64,000 bases of DNA from Bartonella sp. HY038 (lineage in GTDB: Bacteria > Pseudomonadota > Alphaproteobacteria > Rhizobiales > Rhizobiaceae), in NCBI RefSeq assembly GCF_014117425.1, contig NZ_CP059725.1, positions 3,174,001 through 3,238,000 on the forward strand, read 5' to 3'. A model generated the notes under the pieces. The model ran no database searches and was not told the DNA's origin. It saw only the letters and a list, made by a program, of their open reading frames with translations. Numbering within the stretch: position 1 is the stretch's first letter; each line of letters begins with the position of its first letter. The position numbers were made by a program, and so were the translations under genes. Below are positions 46,381 to 54,262 of this stretch, piece after piece.

Positions 46381-47619
46381 ATGAAAAAGAATGTCCTGAT
46401 TATTGGCGCCGGCGGGGTGGCACAGGTTGTTGCCCATAAATGTGCTCAAAATAACGATATTCTTGGCGATCTTCATATTGCATCACGTAGAATTGCAAAA
46501 TGTGAGATCATCATTGCTTCGGTCAAAGAAAAAAATTCCATGAAAGTTGATGGAGTTTTCAAAGCCCATAGCCTTGATGCCATGAATGTTGCGGCAACCG
46601 TTGAGCTGATTAAAAATAACAATATTGAAATTGTTATCAATGTTGGTTCTGCTTTTTTGAATATGTCGGTGCTTTCCGCCTGTGTTGAGGCAAAGGTTGC
46701 ATATATTGATACAGCGATCCATGAAGACCAGTTGAAGATTTGCGAAACTCCACCTTGGTATGGCAATTATGAATGGCCACGCCGTGAGGAATGTGAAAAA
46801 GCTGGTGTTACCGCAATTCTTGGTGCAGGGTTTGATCCTGGTGTTGTTAATGCCTATGCTGCTTTAGCGCGTGACAATTATTTCGACACGATGGAATCGA
46901 TTGATATTATTGATATTAATGCGGGAAGTCACGGGCGCTGGTTTGCTACAAATTTTGATCCTGAAATCAACTTCCGTGAATTTACTGGTCAAGTTTGGTC
47001 TTGGCAGGATAATAATTGGACATCGAATGAGATGTTTGAAGTGCGCAAGGATTGGGATTTACCAGTTGTTGGCACTAGCACAACCTATATGACTGGACAT
47101 GATGAAATTCATTCCTTGTCTAAAAATCTTGATGTGCCAAATATTCGCTTCTGGATGGGCTTTGGTGAGCGTTATATCACTGTATTTAATGTTTTAAAAA
47201 ATCTTGGTCTGTTATCTGAACAGCCAGTTAAAACAGCTGAAGGCTTGGAAGTTGTGCCGCTTAAAGTGGTTAAAGCTGTCTTGCCTGATCCATCATCACT
47301 TGCACCTGATTATACCGGTAAAACTTGCATTGGTGACCTTGTTAAGGGTAAAAAGGACGGTAAAGAGCGCGAAGTTTTCATCTATAATGTTGCCGATCAC
47401 CGCGAAGCTTATGATGAAACTGGCGCGCAGGGTATTTCTTACACTGCTGGTGTTCCAGCCGCAGCTGCTGCATTATTGGTTGCAACCGGCGAATGGGACG
47501 TAAAAACCATGGCCAATATTGAAGAATTAGCGCCGCAGCCTTTCTTAGCATTGCTTGATAAAATGGGGCTGCCAACCCGCATTAAAGAAGGCGAAAATGA
47601 TAAGCCATTAGAGCTTTAA
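46381..47619 (+). CDS. Carboxynorspermidine/carboxyspermidine dehydrogenase
   Basis: Saccharopine-dehydrogenase-family enzyme (412 residues) that condenses putrescine or diaminopropane with aspartate semialdehyde and reduces the product with NADPH, making the substrate of NspC. The Rossmann start is NVLIIGAGGVAQVVAHKCA; GAGFDPGVVNAYAALA near 141 and GHDEIHSLSKN near 240 are characteristic. GATAAACCGGGA-type purine-poor leader, with AAGGAG about 15 bases upstream of ATG. With nspC it forms the S-adenosylmethionine-independent route to spermidine common in alphaproteobacteria. Confidence 0.93.
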   Translation: MKKNVLIIGAGGVAQVVAHKCAQNNDILGDLHIASRRIAKCEIIIASVKEKNSMKVDGVFKAHSLDAMNVAATVELIKNNNIEIVINVGSAFLNMSVLSACVEAKVAYIDTAIHEDQLKICETPPWYGNYEWPRREECEKAGVTAILGAGFDPGVVNAYAALARDNYFDTMESIDIIDINAGSHGRWFATNFDPEINFREFTGQVWSWQDNNWTSNEMFEVRKDWDLPVVGTSTTYMTGHDEIHSLSKNLDVPNIRFWMGFGERYITVFNVLKNLGLLSEQPVKTAEGLEVVPLKVVKAVLPDPSSLAPDYTGKTCIGDLVKGKKDGKEREVFIYNVADHREAYDETGAQGISYTAGVPAAAAALLVATGEWDVKTMANIEELAPQPFLALLDKMGLPTRIKEGENDKPLEL

Positions 47620-47652
47620 ATTTTTGCTTTTCAAAAATTGGAAATTATCAAT

Positions 47653-47689
47653 AAACCCTGTTAGATTATCGTCTAACAGGGTTTTTTTT
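47653..47689 (+). terminator. Terminator after the carboxyspermidine dehydrogenase gene
   Basis: A perfect 13-bp stem (AAACCCTGTTAGA at 47653-47665 with 47672-47684), a 6-base loop and a run of eight T: a strong intrinsic terminator. Confidence 0.92.
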
Positions 47690-47703
47690 AAGGTTGGGGC
47701 AAA

Positions 47704-48948
47704 ATGCAGGAAAATTGGCATTATGATTATAAGCATATAAAATCCGTTTGCTGCCACCTTATTTCCGAACCCGATGATTATTATGGGTGTGTCTTTACTG
47801 GCAATAGTGAAGATTTTATGTTGCTATGTGGCGAATGCTCATCAAAGCCCCAAAAAGACATTGAAAGCGCATTGCGTGACCCTAGCGATGAGACGTTGGC
47901 AATTATTTTTCGTGAAGGCTATTTTGATGAATTTTATCATAGCCCTGCGACTTTCGAGAAAGAGCAAAAACCTTATAACTTTGCCGCTATTCAGCTTTAT
48001 CAATTTCCTTTCGAGATTGCAGCAATAAGCCCGTTTGGAAAAGATGAGTGGTTGGTGGTTTCCACGAATAGTCAAATTTATAAATTTAACCAATGTGACG
48101 ATAGTCATGTTTTTCTCAGTAATTTTTCATTGCCTTTTGAGGAAGATGAAAATTTTATAGGGCATCATTTGGCAGTAAAATTGCATGTAAGCGATGATAG
48201 GCATTTTTGTGCTATTGTCCATGATTATGGGCGCTATGGCCAGCTTATTGATTTAAAGAATAATAAGACTATTTGCGATCTTGAAAGCGATCGCTATTAT
48301 TGTTCAACTGTTCCTTTTAGTGTTTGCTTTTTTACCTATAATGAAAAAAACTATCTTATAAAGCGTCGTGACTGGAACCACCTTGATATTTTAGATGCAA
48401 CTACCGGAGAGTGTTTAACTCAACGTCATTTTGAAAAGACTACTTATAATGATCCTGAATATTTTCATGGGGGGCTTTATTTGTCGCCCGATCAAGCTAC
48501 AATTTTAGATGATGGTTGGGTTTGGCACCCAAGAGGTTGGCCGTCGCTATTTTCCGCTAAAACATGGCTGACGCAAAATATAAAAGAAAGTGACGAAAAA
48601 TGTGCTAAGCAAAAGGTCTTAGCACGCGATGATTGGGATTGTGGTGCCTGCTGGTTAGATGAAAATAACTTTATTTTAGGCACAAAGACCAATAATAAAG
48701 CTAATCCCTATGCTTTTGTTTATGATATCAAGAATGGTACAATTACAGTTGTGCGCGGACCAAAGGGTCTGTTTTATAAAGCTAACCAAGGCTTAATATC
48801 CGTAGATGAAACAGGGCTTAGTCTTTGGGATATGACGAACTGGCAAAGATTGGGCTTTTTACCAAATTTCATGCCGCAAGCTTTTAATGATCAAAGCAAT
48901 ATAGCTGCATTTTTTGATGGCAATAGATTAAGTCTATTGAAACTCTAA
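47704..48948 (+). CDS. Unknown beta-propeller-like protein with Cys-rich N-terminus
   Basis: A 414-residue soluble protein. The N-terminus has five cysteines (16, 17, 29, 42, 45, the last two as CGEC) that could hold zinc. The remainder shows repeated beta-strand blocks of 40-50 residues with Trp- and Asp-rich turns (DEWLVVSTNSQIYKF, LYLSPDQATILDDGWVW, GLSLWDMTNWQRLG), as in WD40-like propellers. No signal peptide. GGTTGGGGC precedes the ATG. It is flanked by terminators on both sides, so it is an isolated gene, as accessory genes often are. I do not recognise a characterised family. Confidence 0.72.
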   Translation: MQENWHYDYKHIKSVCCHLISEPDDYYGCVFTGNSEDFMLLCGECSSKPQKDIESALRDPSDETLAIIFREGYFDEFYHSPATFEKEQKPYNFAAIQLYQFPFEIAAISPFGKDEWLVVSTNSQIYKFNQCDDSHVFLSNFSLPFEEDENFIGHHLAVKLHVSDDRHFCAIVHDYGRYGQLIDLKNNKTICDLESDRYYCSTVPFSVCFFTYNEKNYLIKRRDWNHLDILDATTGECLTQRHFEKTTYNDPEYFHGGLYLSPDQATILDDGWVWHPRGWPSLFSAKTWLTQNIKESDEKCAKQKVLARDDWDCGACWLDENNFILGTKTNNKANPYAFVYDIKNGTITVVRGPKGLFYKANQGLISVDETGLSLWDMTNWQRLGFLPNFMPQAFNDQSNIAAFFDGNRLSLLKL

Positions 48949-48973
48949 ACGCTTTTCATGTTGCAAAATGCAA

Positions 48974-49001
48974 CAAGGCCAGATTAAAATATCCGGCCTT
49001 G
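48974..49001. terminator. Bidirectional hairpin between converging genes
   Basis: CAAGGCC at 48974-48980 pairs with GGCCTTG at 48995-49001, with extra pairing of flanking bases. It lies between the converging propeller-like gene and the molbindin gene. T runs are weak. Confidence 0.5.
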
Positions 49002-49036
49002 CAAATTAATTATAGAAATTGTGATATTTTATTTGC

Positions 49037-49246
49037 TTAGTCAGCAACTGCAATCATTACATCCGATGACTTAACAACTGCTGCAGCTTCCATGCCAACG
49101 GTCAATTGTAGATCGTCGACAGATTCATTGGTGATTGATGCTGTTACAATTGTACCATCTACATCAAGGCGAACATGGGCAGTGGTTGCGCCTTTTTTAA
49201 TTTCAACGATTTTACCTTTAAGAACATTACGTGCACTAATTTTCAT
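49037..49246 (-). CDS. Molbindin-type Mop/TOBE protein
   Basis: A 69-residue protein beginning MKISARNVLKGKIVEIKKGA with THAHVRLD-like strand (here TTAHVRLDVDG) and ending in VVKSSDVMIAVAD, the classical Mop fold. Molbindins bind molybdate or tungstate as ring-shaped oligomers and act as cytosolic stores. The frame is open from 49279, but the ATG at 49246 has AAAGGAT upstream and gives the standard length. Molybdate-transport genes are not in the window. Confidence 0.88.
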   Translation of the reverse strand: MKISARNVLKGKIVEIKKGATTAHVRLDVDGTIVTASITNESVDDLQLTVGMEAAAVVKSSDVMIAVAD

Positions 49247-49469
49247 TTTACTATCCTTTTTGTAAAATATGCGTGTCAACCATTTTTAATAATAATGAAT
49301 AAACACAAATCCAATAATCAAGATTTTTCTTATTTTAGGGATATATATAAGACCTCATAAAAAAGACAAGGATTTATTTAAAAATAAATAAAGACAATTT
49401 GTCTCATTATCTGTGCGTTATAACGATTTATACTATAACGAAGTAAAGAAATACTTTGTTGTTATAAAC

Positions 49470-50363
49470 TCATCCTTTATAGCGTAATGCATCAACTAAG
49501 AGGCGAAAGGCCATAGAGTGTTGGCGCTTGCTTGGATAATAAAGATAATAGCCTTGCCAAGGGGGAAACCAGTCTTCTAAAACGGGGATTAATTCGCCTT
49601 TATCAATCGCCTCTTGTGCTATATCTAATGGCAGATGGCCAAGCCCAAAACCTTTTTTGGCAGCTTCTAAAATATGGTAGCTTCCGTTAAAGATTAATTG
49701 ACCTTCAACACGTACAGCAAGTTCATGGCCGTCTTTTTCAAATTCCCATGCATAAATTCCGCCGGTGGAAACAAAGCGCATATTGATGCAATTATGTTGA
49801 ATAAGATCTTGCGGTGACTTTGGCTTATCGTGCTCTGCAAAATAGCTTGGAGCGCCGACGACAGTAAATTTAATATCGGGGCCGATGCGCACTGATATCA
49901 TGCCATTTTGTAATTGTTCGCCAAGGCGAGTGCCGGCATCATAACGCTCACTGACAATATCGGTAAGGCGATAATCATCAATAAGTTCAATCTTGATATC
50001 AGGATATTGACGGCAAAATTTTTGCAGCTTTGGCCAGAGAATTGTATTAATGGCATAATCAGTGGTAGAAATACGGATAGAACCGCTTGGCTTATCGCGA
50101 AAATTCCCCAAAAGATTAATCTCGTCATGAATATCATCAATGCGGGTGCCTAGGGTAGAGAGAAGATGCGCGCCGACGTCGGTCAAGGTAACGCTGCGTG
50201 TGGTGCGGGTAAGGAGGCGCACGCCCAAACGTTCTTCAAGCCCTCTTATTGTATGGCTTAATGCTGATTGTGATACCCCAAGTTGAGCCGCGGCACGAGT
50301 AAAATTTTTTTCCCGTGCAACCACAACAAAGGTTGCCAGATCATTGAGGTTTTCCCGTGCCAT
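49470..50363 (-). CDS. LysR-family transcriptional regulator
   Basis: A 297-residue regulator. The N-terminal winged helix includes NFTRAAAQLGVSQSALSHTI and LEERLGVRLLTRTTRSV; the C-terminal part is a substrate-binding-like co-inducer domain beginning near residue 90 (GSIRISTTDYAI). It lies 23 bases downstream of the nitrilase-family gene on the same strand, so the two are co-transcribed, which is unusual because LysR genes more often face their targets. Target unknown. Confidence 0.92.
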   Translation of the reverse strand: MARENLNDLATFVVVAREKNFTRAAAQLGVSQSALSHTIRGLEERLGVRLLTRTTRSVTLTDVGAHLLSTLGTRIDDIHDEINLLGNFRDKPSGSIRISTTDYAINTILWPKLQKFCRQYPDIKIELIDDYRLTDIVSERYDAGTRLGEQLQNGMISVRIGPDIKFTVVGAPSYFAEHDKPKSPQDLIQHNCINMRFVSTGGIYAWEFEKDGHELAVRVEGQLIFNGSYHILEAAKKGFGLGHLPLDIAQEAIDKGELIPVLEDWFPPWQGYYLYYPSKRQHSMAFRLLVDALRYKG

Positions 50364-50386
50364 TGCAGTCTTTCTATAAGGATGAA

Positions 50387-51187
50387 TTAGCCAAGCTTAT
50401 AAAGCTCTGGTCGTCTTTGATCAAGGCAGGGCAATTTTTCGCGGGTGGTTTTGACCTTTTCAAGATCAATATTTGCAAAAATAAGCCCTTCATCTTCGCC
50501 GCAACTCGCTAATATAGTGCCCATGGGATTATATATAACACTGCGGCCACTGTAAATATTGCCTACCTGATCGGCAACACACATATAAACGGTGTTTTCA
50601 AGGGCGCGCGCCTTGGATATAGATAGTAGATGTTCTTCCTTCATCGGGCCAGAAACCCAAGCGGTGGGTACGATAAGAATATCAGCGCCTTTTAAGGCAA
50701 GGGTGCGAGAAATTTCGGGAAAGCGCAATTCATAACACACAAGCAAACCAATGGTGCCAAAGCGCGTTTTGACCGGTTCAAAACCATTGTCGCCAGCAAT
50801 AATATTGGCTGATTCTTGATAGGAAAACGCATCATAAAGATGGGTTTTGCGATAGCTATGGATAAGCTCGCCATTATCATTTAAAAAAATAATGGTATTA
50901 TAGGCGCGAATATTATCACTGCTGGATTTTTCAAAAATGCCGCAAATAATGTGGATGCCGCTTTCTTTGGCAGCTTTTGCCAAGGTACTGACAAAAGGTC
51001 CATCAAGTGGTTCTGCCATATCGGCATAAACAATACCAGATTTTGGTCCAAGCAAAGCCATATAGACTTCTGGGAAAACAATAAGATCGGCTTTTTGTGC
51101 TTTTGCTTGTTTTATATAAAGCAAGGCCTTATCAAGATTTTCCTGTTTGTTTCGACTAGCAGAAAGTTGAGCAAGAGCGATTTTCAT
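50387..51187 (-). CDS. Carbon-nitrogen hydrolase (nitrilase superfamily)
   Basis: A 266-residue amidase-type hydrolase. The catalytic Glu is in LIVFPEVYMALLG near residue 41, the Lys in SYRKTHLYDAF near 115, and the Cys in GLLVCYELRFPEISR near 150. The pattern fits the Nit/omega-amidase branch and small-amide amidases. The ATG follows a purine-poor leader. It is the first gene of a two-gene unit with the LysR regulator. Possible substrates include deaminated glutathione; this cannot be decided from sequence. Confidence 0.9.
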   Translation of the reverse strand: MKIALAQLSASRNKQENLDKALLYIKQAKAQKADLIVFPEVYMALLGPKSGIVYADMAEPLDGPFVSTLAKAAKESGIHIICGIFEKSSSDNIRAYNTIIFLNDNGELIHSYRKTHLYDAFSYQESANIIAGDNGFEPVKTRFGTIGLLVCYELRFPEISRTLALKGADILIVPTAWVSGPMKEEHLLSISKARALENTVYMCVADQVGNIYSGRSVIYNPMGTILASCGEDEGLIFANIDLEKVKTTREKLPCLDQRRPELYKLG

Positions 51188-51376
51188 GAGCTATCCCGTT
51201 TAAAAACTTAATATCCTGTCTAAGGCTGAGACTAAACCGCCTAATGATTTATGACAAGCAGTTCTCATAAGTATTTATAATTGGCGCCTTGGCCAGATTT
51301 TGGCACCTTATTTTTGTCTTGTGGTTTAAGGATTGTAGCTCTGACATCTCTATGTCACGGATATTTGAGTGGCACC

Positions 51377-51407
51377 CTTGATTGGCCTTTGATCTATTAC
51401 CATATAG
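51377..51407 (+). promoter_or_regulatory. Probable RpoH (sigma-32) heat-shock promoter
   Basis: CTTG at 51377-51380, 18 bases of spacer, then ACCATATAG fits the alphaproteobacterial sigma-32 pattern (CTTG, about 17-18 bases, C-rich -10 with TAT). It lies about 65 bases upstream of the hsp20 start codon. Confidence 0.5.
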
Positions 51408-51471
51408 TTATGAAGTGACAGTGCCAATAAAGGGCTGTCTTACTCGGTCGCTTGAACTTTGAGGACTGCAA

Positions 51472-51906
51472 ATGACACGTATAGCATCTTTTTCAAATCC
51501 ACTTTTATTAGGATTTGATACTGTTGAAAAAGCTTTGGAAAGGGTGGCAAAATCTGGTGATGGTTACCCACCTTACAATATCCAACGGCTTAATGATTTG
51601 GAAGATGAAACCGGCGAAGTGAGGTTGCGAATTACTTTGGCTGTTGCAGGTTTTTCGCCTGATGAGCTTGATGTGTCTGTTGAAGATAGTCAGCTTATTA
51701 TTCGTGGCAAGCAATTGGATGATAGTGAGCATGAATATCTCCATCGTGGTATTGCTTCACGGCAATTTCAACGGGTTTTTGTACTAGCCGATGGCATGAT
51801 GGTTATTGGAGCAGAATTGAAAAATGGTCTTTTGGCCATTGATCTTAACCGCCCACAACCGGAAAAGCAGGTGCGACGAATAACCATTTCAACAAGTGAT
51901 GAGTAA
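51472..51906 (+). CDS. Small heat-shock protein, Hsp20 family
   Basis: A 144-residue alpha-crystallin-type holdase that binds unfolding proteins. The N-terminus RIASFSNPLLLGFDTVEKAL and NIQRLNDLE are typical of IbpA-like proteins in Rhizobiales; the alpha-crystallin domain spans about residues 48-130 with FSPDELDVSVEDSQLIIRG and RGIASRQFQRVFVLADGM. GAGGA lies before the ATG. A likely RpoH promoter is upstream, and the 65-base leader has small stems that could serve as an RNA thermometer. It is followed 55 bases later by the DUF1150 gene. Confidence 0.95.
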   Translation: MTRIASFSNPLLLGFDTVEKALERVAKSGDGYPPYNIQRLNDLEDETGEVRLRITLAVAGFSPDELDVSVEDSQLIIRGKQLDDSEHEYLHRGIASRQFQRVFVLADGMMVIGAELKNGLLAIDLNRPQPEKQVRRITISTSDE

Positions 51907-51960
51907 TATTGACGTTATTAAGCGTTAAATAATGATATCTCGGCTCTATGGAGGGATGCC

Positions 51961-52239
51961 ATGACAAATACCAAAATGACTAATACAAAAACAACTAAAA
52001 AGCCTATTTTTACCTCAGCCGAATTTGCGCAGCTTGGTGCTGGGCGCATTGCTTATGTCAAAAAGGTCAATACCGACGAATTGGCAAAGAATTTCCCCGG
52101 CCTTCCCGAAATGACCCCTAATATTGAAGTTTGGGGGCTGTTTGGCGCAAGTGGTGAGCCAATAGTGCTTTCTGATGCTAAGGGGCAAGCTTTAGCTGGT
52201 GCCAATGAACATGAATTGGAAACAGTTACCTTACATTAA
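51961..52239 (+). CDS. DUF1150 family protein
   Basis: A 92-residue protein with the conserved core FAQLGAGRIAYVKKV and WGLFGASGEPIVLSD. DUF1150 genes follow hsp20 in many Rhizobiales, and that is so here, so it is probably heat-induced in the same operon. GGAGGGATGCC precedes the ATG. The N-terminal repeat TNTKMTNTKTTKK is low-complexity. Function unknown. Confidence 0.9.
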   Translation: MTNTKMTNTKTTKKPIFTSAEFAQLGAGRIAYVKKVNTDELAKNFPGLPEMTPNIEVWGLFGASGEPIVLSDAKGQALAGANEHELETVTLH

Positions 52240-52292
52240 TAATTTGCATAGTTTTTAAATTCTGTGGGTAATTAGACGTTATAATTTTATCA

Positions 52293-52333
52293 AAGCCAGC
52301 TTTTAATGAGACTTTTTCATTAAAAGCTGGCTT
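52293..52333 (+). terminator. Terminator after DUF1150
   Basis: A perfect 17-bp stem (AAGCCAGCTTTTAATGA at 52293-52309 with 52317-52333) around a 7-base loop, followed by a T-rich stretch. It closes the hsp20-DUF1150 operon. Confidence 0.88.
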
Positions 52334-52526
52334 CATTTTATTAAAAAATTTAATTAAATAAGACGTTATTTGCCGGTCTTATTTTGTAGCCTCTTCCATG
52401 AATGTTGCAAAATGGTCTAAATTTATATTATAGCAGCCTGCAATTGCTCTCTTTTTAAGGCTTTATCAGGCGTTATAAGTCATATAATATTAAAATAATT
52501 TGAGCATTGTTAGTTAAATAGGATGA

Positions 52527-53036
52527 ATGATGAAGCGCATTGAGTTATTAATTGAAGCAATTATTTTAGCCTCGCGCTGGTTGCTAGTTGTTTTTTATGT
52601 AGGGCTTGCCTTTGCCCTTGCGGTTTACGCGCTTTCTTTTGCTAAGGATTTGTTTTTATTTGTCCAACATGTGTTTACGTTGAATGAAAAAGCAACAATT
52701 TTAGAAATGCTTGGTCTTATTGATGCAGCGCTAATTGCTAGCCTAGTGGTGATGGTGATTATTTCTGGTTATGAAAATTTTGTTAGCCGTTTTGATGAAG
52801 GCGAAAATGATGTGCATTGGCTTGGCACTATTGATGCTGGCTCGTTAAAGGTTAAAGTTGCCTCAACAATTATTGCAATTTCTTCTATTCATTTGTTGCA
52901 AATATTTCTCAACTTGCCTTATGACTTCAATAAGGACCATGTTAAATGGTACACAATTTTGCATCTTACTTTTATTGTTTCCGCGCTTTTCCTTGCCTAT
53001 ATTGATAAGCTCACCGCCAAAAAAGACAAAAAGTAA
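52527..53036 (+). CDS. YqhA (UPF0114) family membrane protein
   Basis: A 169-residue inner-membrane protein with about four membrane segments. The core LGLIDAALIASLVVMVIISG and ENFVSRFD (near residue 92) are diagnostic of the YqhA/UPF0114 family, followed by LGTIDAGSLKVKVASTI. Function unknown. ATGATG gives two possible starts. Monocistronic, with a bidirectional terminator shared with trxA. Confidence 0.9.
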   Translation: MMKRIELLIEAIILASRWLLVVFYVGLAFALAVYALSFAKDLFLFVQHVFTLNEKATILEMLGLIDAALIASLVVMVIISGYENFVSRFDEGENDVHWLGTIDAGSLKVKVASTIIAISSIHLLQIFLNLPYDFNKDHVKWYTILHLTFIVSALFLAYIDKLTAKKDKK

Positions 53037-53092
53037 ACCACTATTTTTCAAAACGGCGTAATGCTTTTTATTAATTTTAGTTTGAAAATAAT

Positions 53093-53125
53093 AAAGCCCA
53101 TTGCAATAAAACTGCAATGGGCTTT
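53093..53125. terminator. Bidirectional terminator between yqhA-like gene and trxA
   Basis: A perfect 13-bp stem (AAAGCCCATTGCA at 53093-53105 with 53113-53125) around a 7-base loop, with A/T runs on both sides. Confidence 0.85.
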
Positions 53126-53193
53126 AATTTTTAATGAAGACTAATTAGTTAGCACAATGTCATATGCAAGAAATCAGCCTTTTAACGGCAGTT

Positions 53194-53517
53194 TTATGCA
53201 ATCGATGCTTTAATCCAATCAGCAAGGCGGCTTTTAGGAGCTGCTCCAACCATATTTGATGTCACTTCACCATCCTTGAACATCAACAATGTTGGGATCG
53301 AACGAACACCAAATTGGGTTGCAAGTTCAGGATTTTCATCAATATTGATCTTGGCAATACGTACCTTGCCTTCCAATTCTTGTGAAATTTCATCAAGAGC
53401 TGGGGCAATCATTTTGCATGGTTGACACCATTCAGCCCAAAAATCCACAACAACTGGTTGATTTGACTTTAATACGTCACTTTCGAAATTTGTTGTATCC
53501 ACGGTTACAGTTGTCAT
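53194..53517 (-). CDS. trxA: Thioredoxin with a CQPC active site
   Basis: A 107-residue thioredoxin that reduces protein disulfides in the cytosol. The fold is standard: [20 protein letters not shown] (residues 22-41), the cis-Pro segment [14 protein letters not shown] near 70 and a C-terminal helix. The active site is Cys31-Gln-Pro-Cys34 rather than Cys-Gly-Pro-Cys; the codon is CAA. All other conserved residues are present, so it should be active, but the redox potential may differ. Monocistronic here. Confidence 0.93.
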   Translation of the reverse strand: MTTVTVDTTNFESDVLKSNQPVVVDFWAEWCQPCKMIAPALDEISQELEGKVRIAKINIDENPELATQFGVRSIPTLLMFKDGEVTSNMVGAAPKSRLADWIKASIA

Positions 53518-54262
53518 GTTGAAATCCTTATATAGGCCTTGATCTTTCGGAAAGGTTTAAATCAGTTCGACTTTATAAAAAAGAGCGAACGGATTTAATT
53601 TTATATTTTCATGCATTTTTGCACGGTTAAATGCATATTTAAGTCAATGCATCTAACATTGCTATAGCTTATTAATTATCATGGCTGACCTTAGGTCTTA
53701 CGTCAAGAACAAGCTTGTCGCAGTGCTAAGCGAAATAGGACATTTAAAAACCTAAATTTCCTGTATGGTTATAGTATAGCATGGATTTTTATTTTCTATT
53801 AGAATTATTTTTTAATTTTAATCCTAGCTCAAGCAAATTATCGTATAATTTACGCGTCTTGACCAAACAAATTTTTGTTTATCTGTGATAGAGGCAAAAC
53901 CGTTCTATTAACTGGTAAATTTAACGCCAAAGCCGTTGCTAAATGAAAAGATGCTTAAAACAGAATTTCCCGTTATATTTAGTCATTTCAATATTTGGAA
54001 TCCATACAAATAGAAAACTCAAACTTTGCCATATTTTGCCGATAAATTGCCCCTAAACTATTTTAAATATGCGCAAAGTGAGATTCTTATGCTTTACGTC
54101 ATACACCAACTGGTTTAGGCATTGCTTGAAGCTGTGATCAAATCTAACCTAGACTTTACGCTTTTAAAATATTTATGATCTACCATCACTTTAGGAAATT
54201 AACCACGTGACATTAGCAATAACCTTTAACTATCAAACCCTAAATTATTTAAAGGGGGCGTA
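53518..54262. other. Intergenic region between trxA and the PBP gene
   Basis: About 745 AT-rich bases between divergent genes. I read it in both directions and found no ORF, transposase relic, tRNA or strong palindrome. It must hold both promoters; its length suggests a lost gene. Confidence 0.5.
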
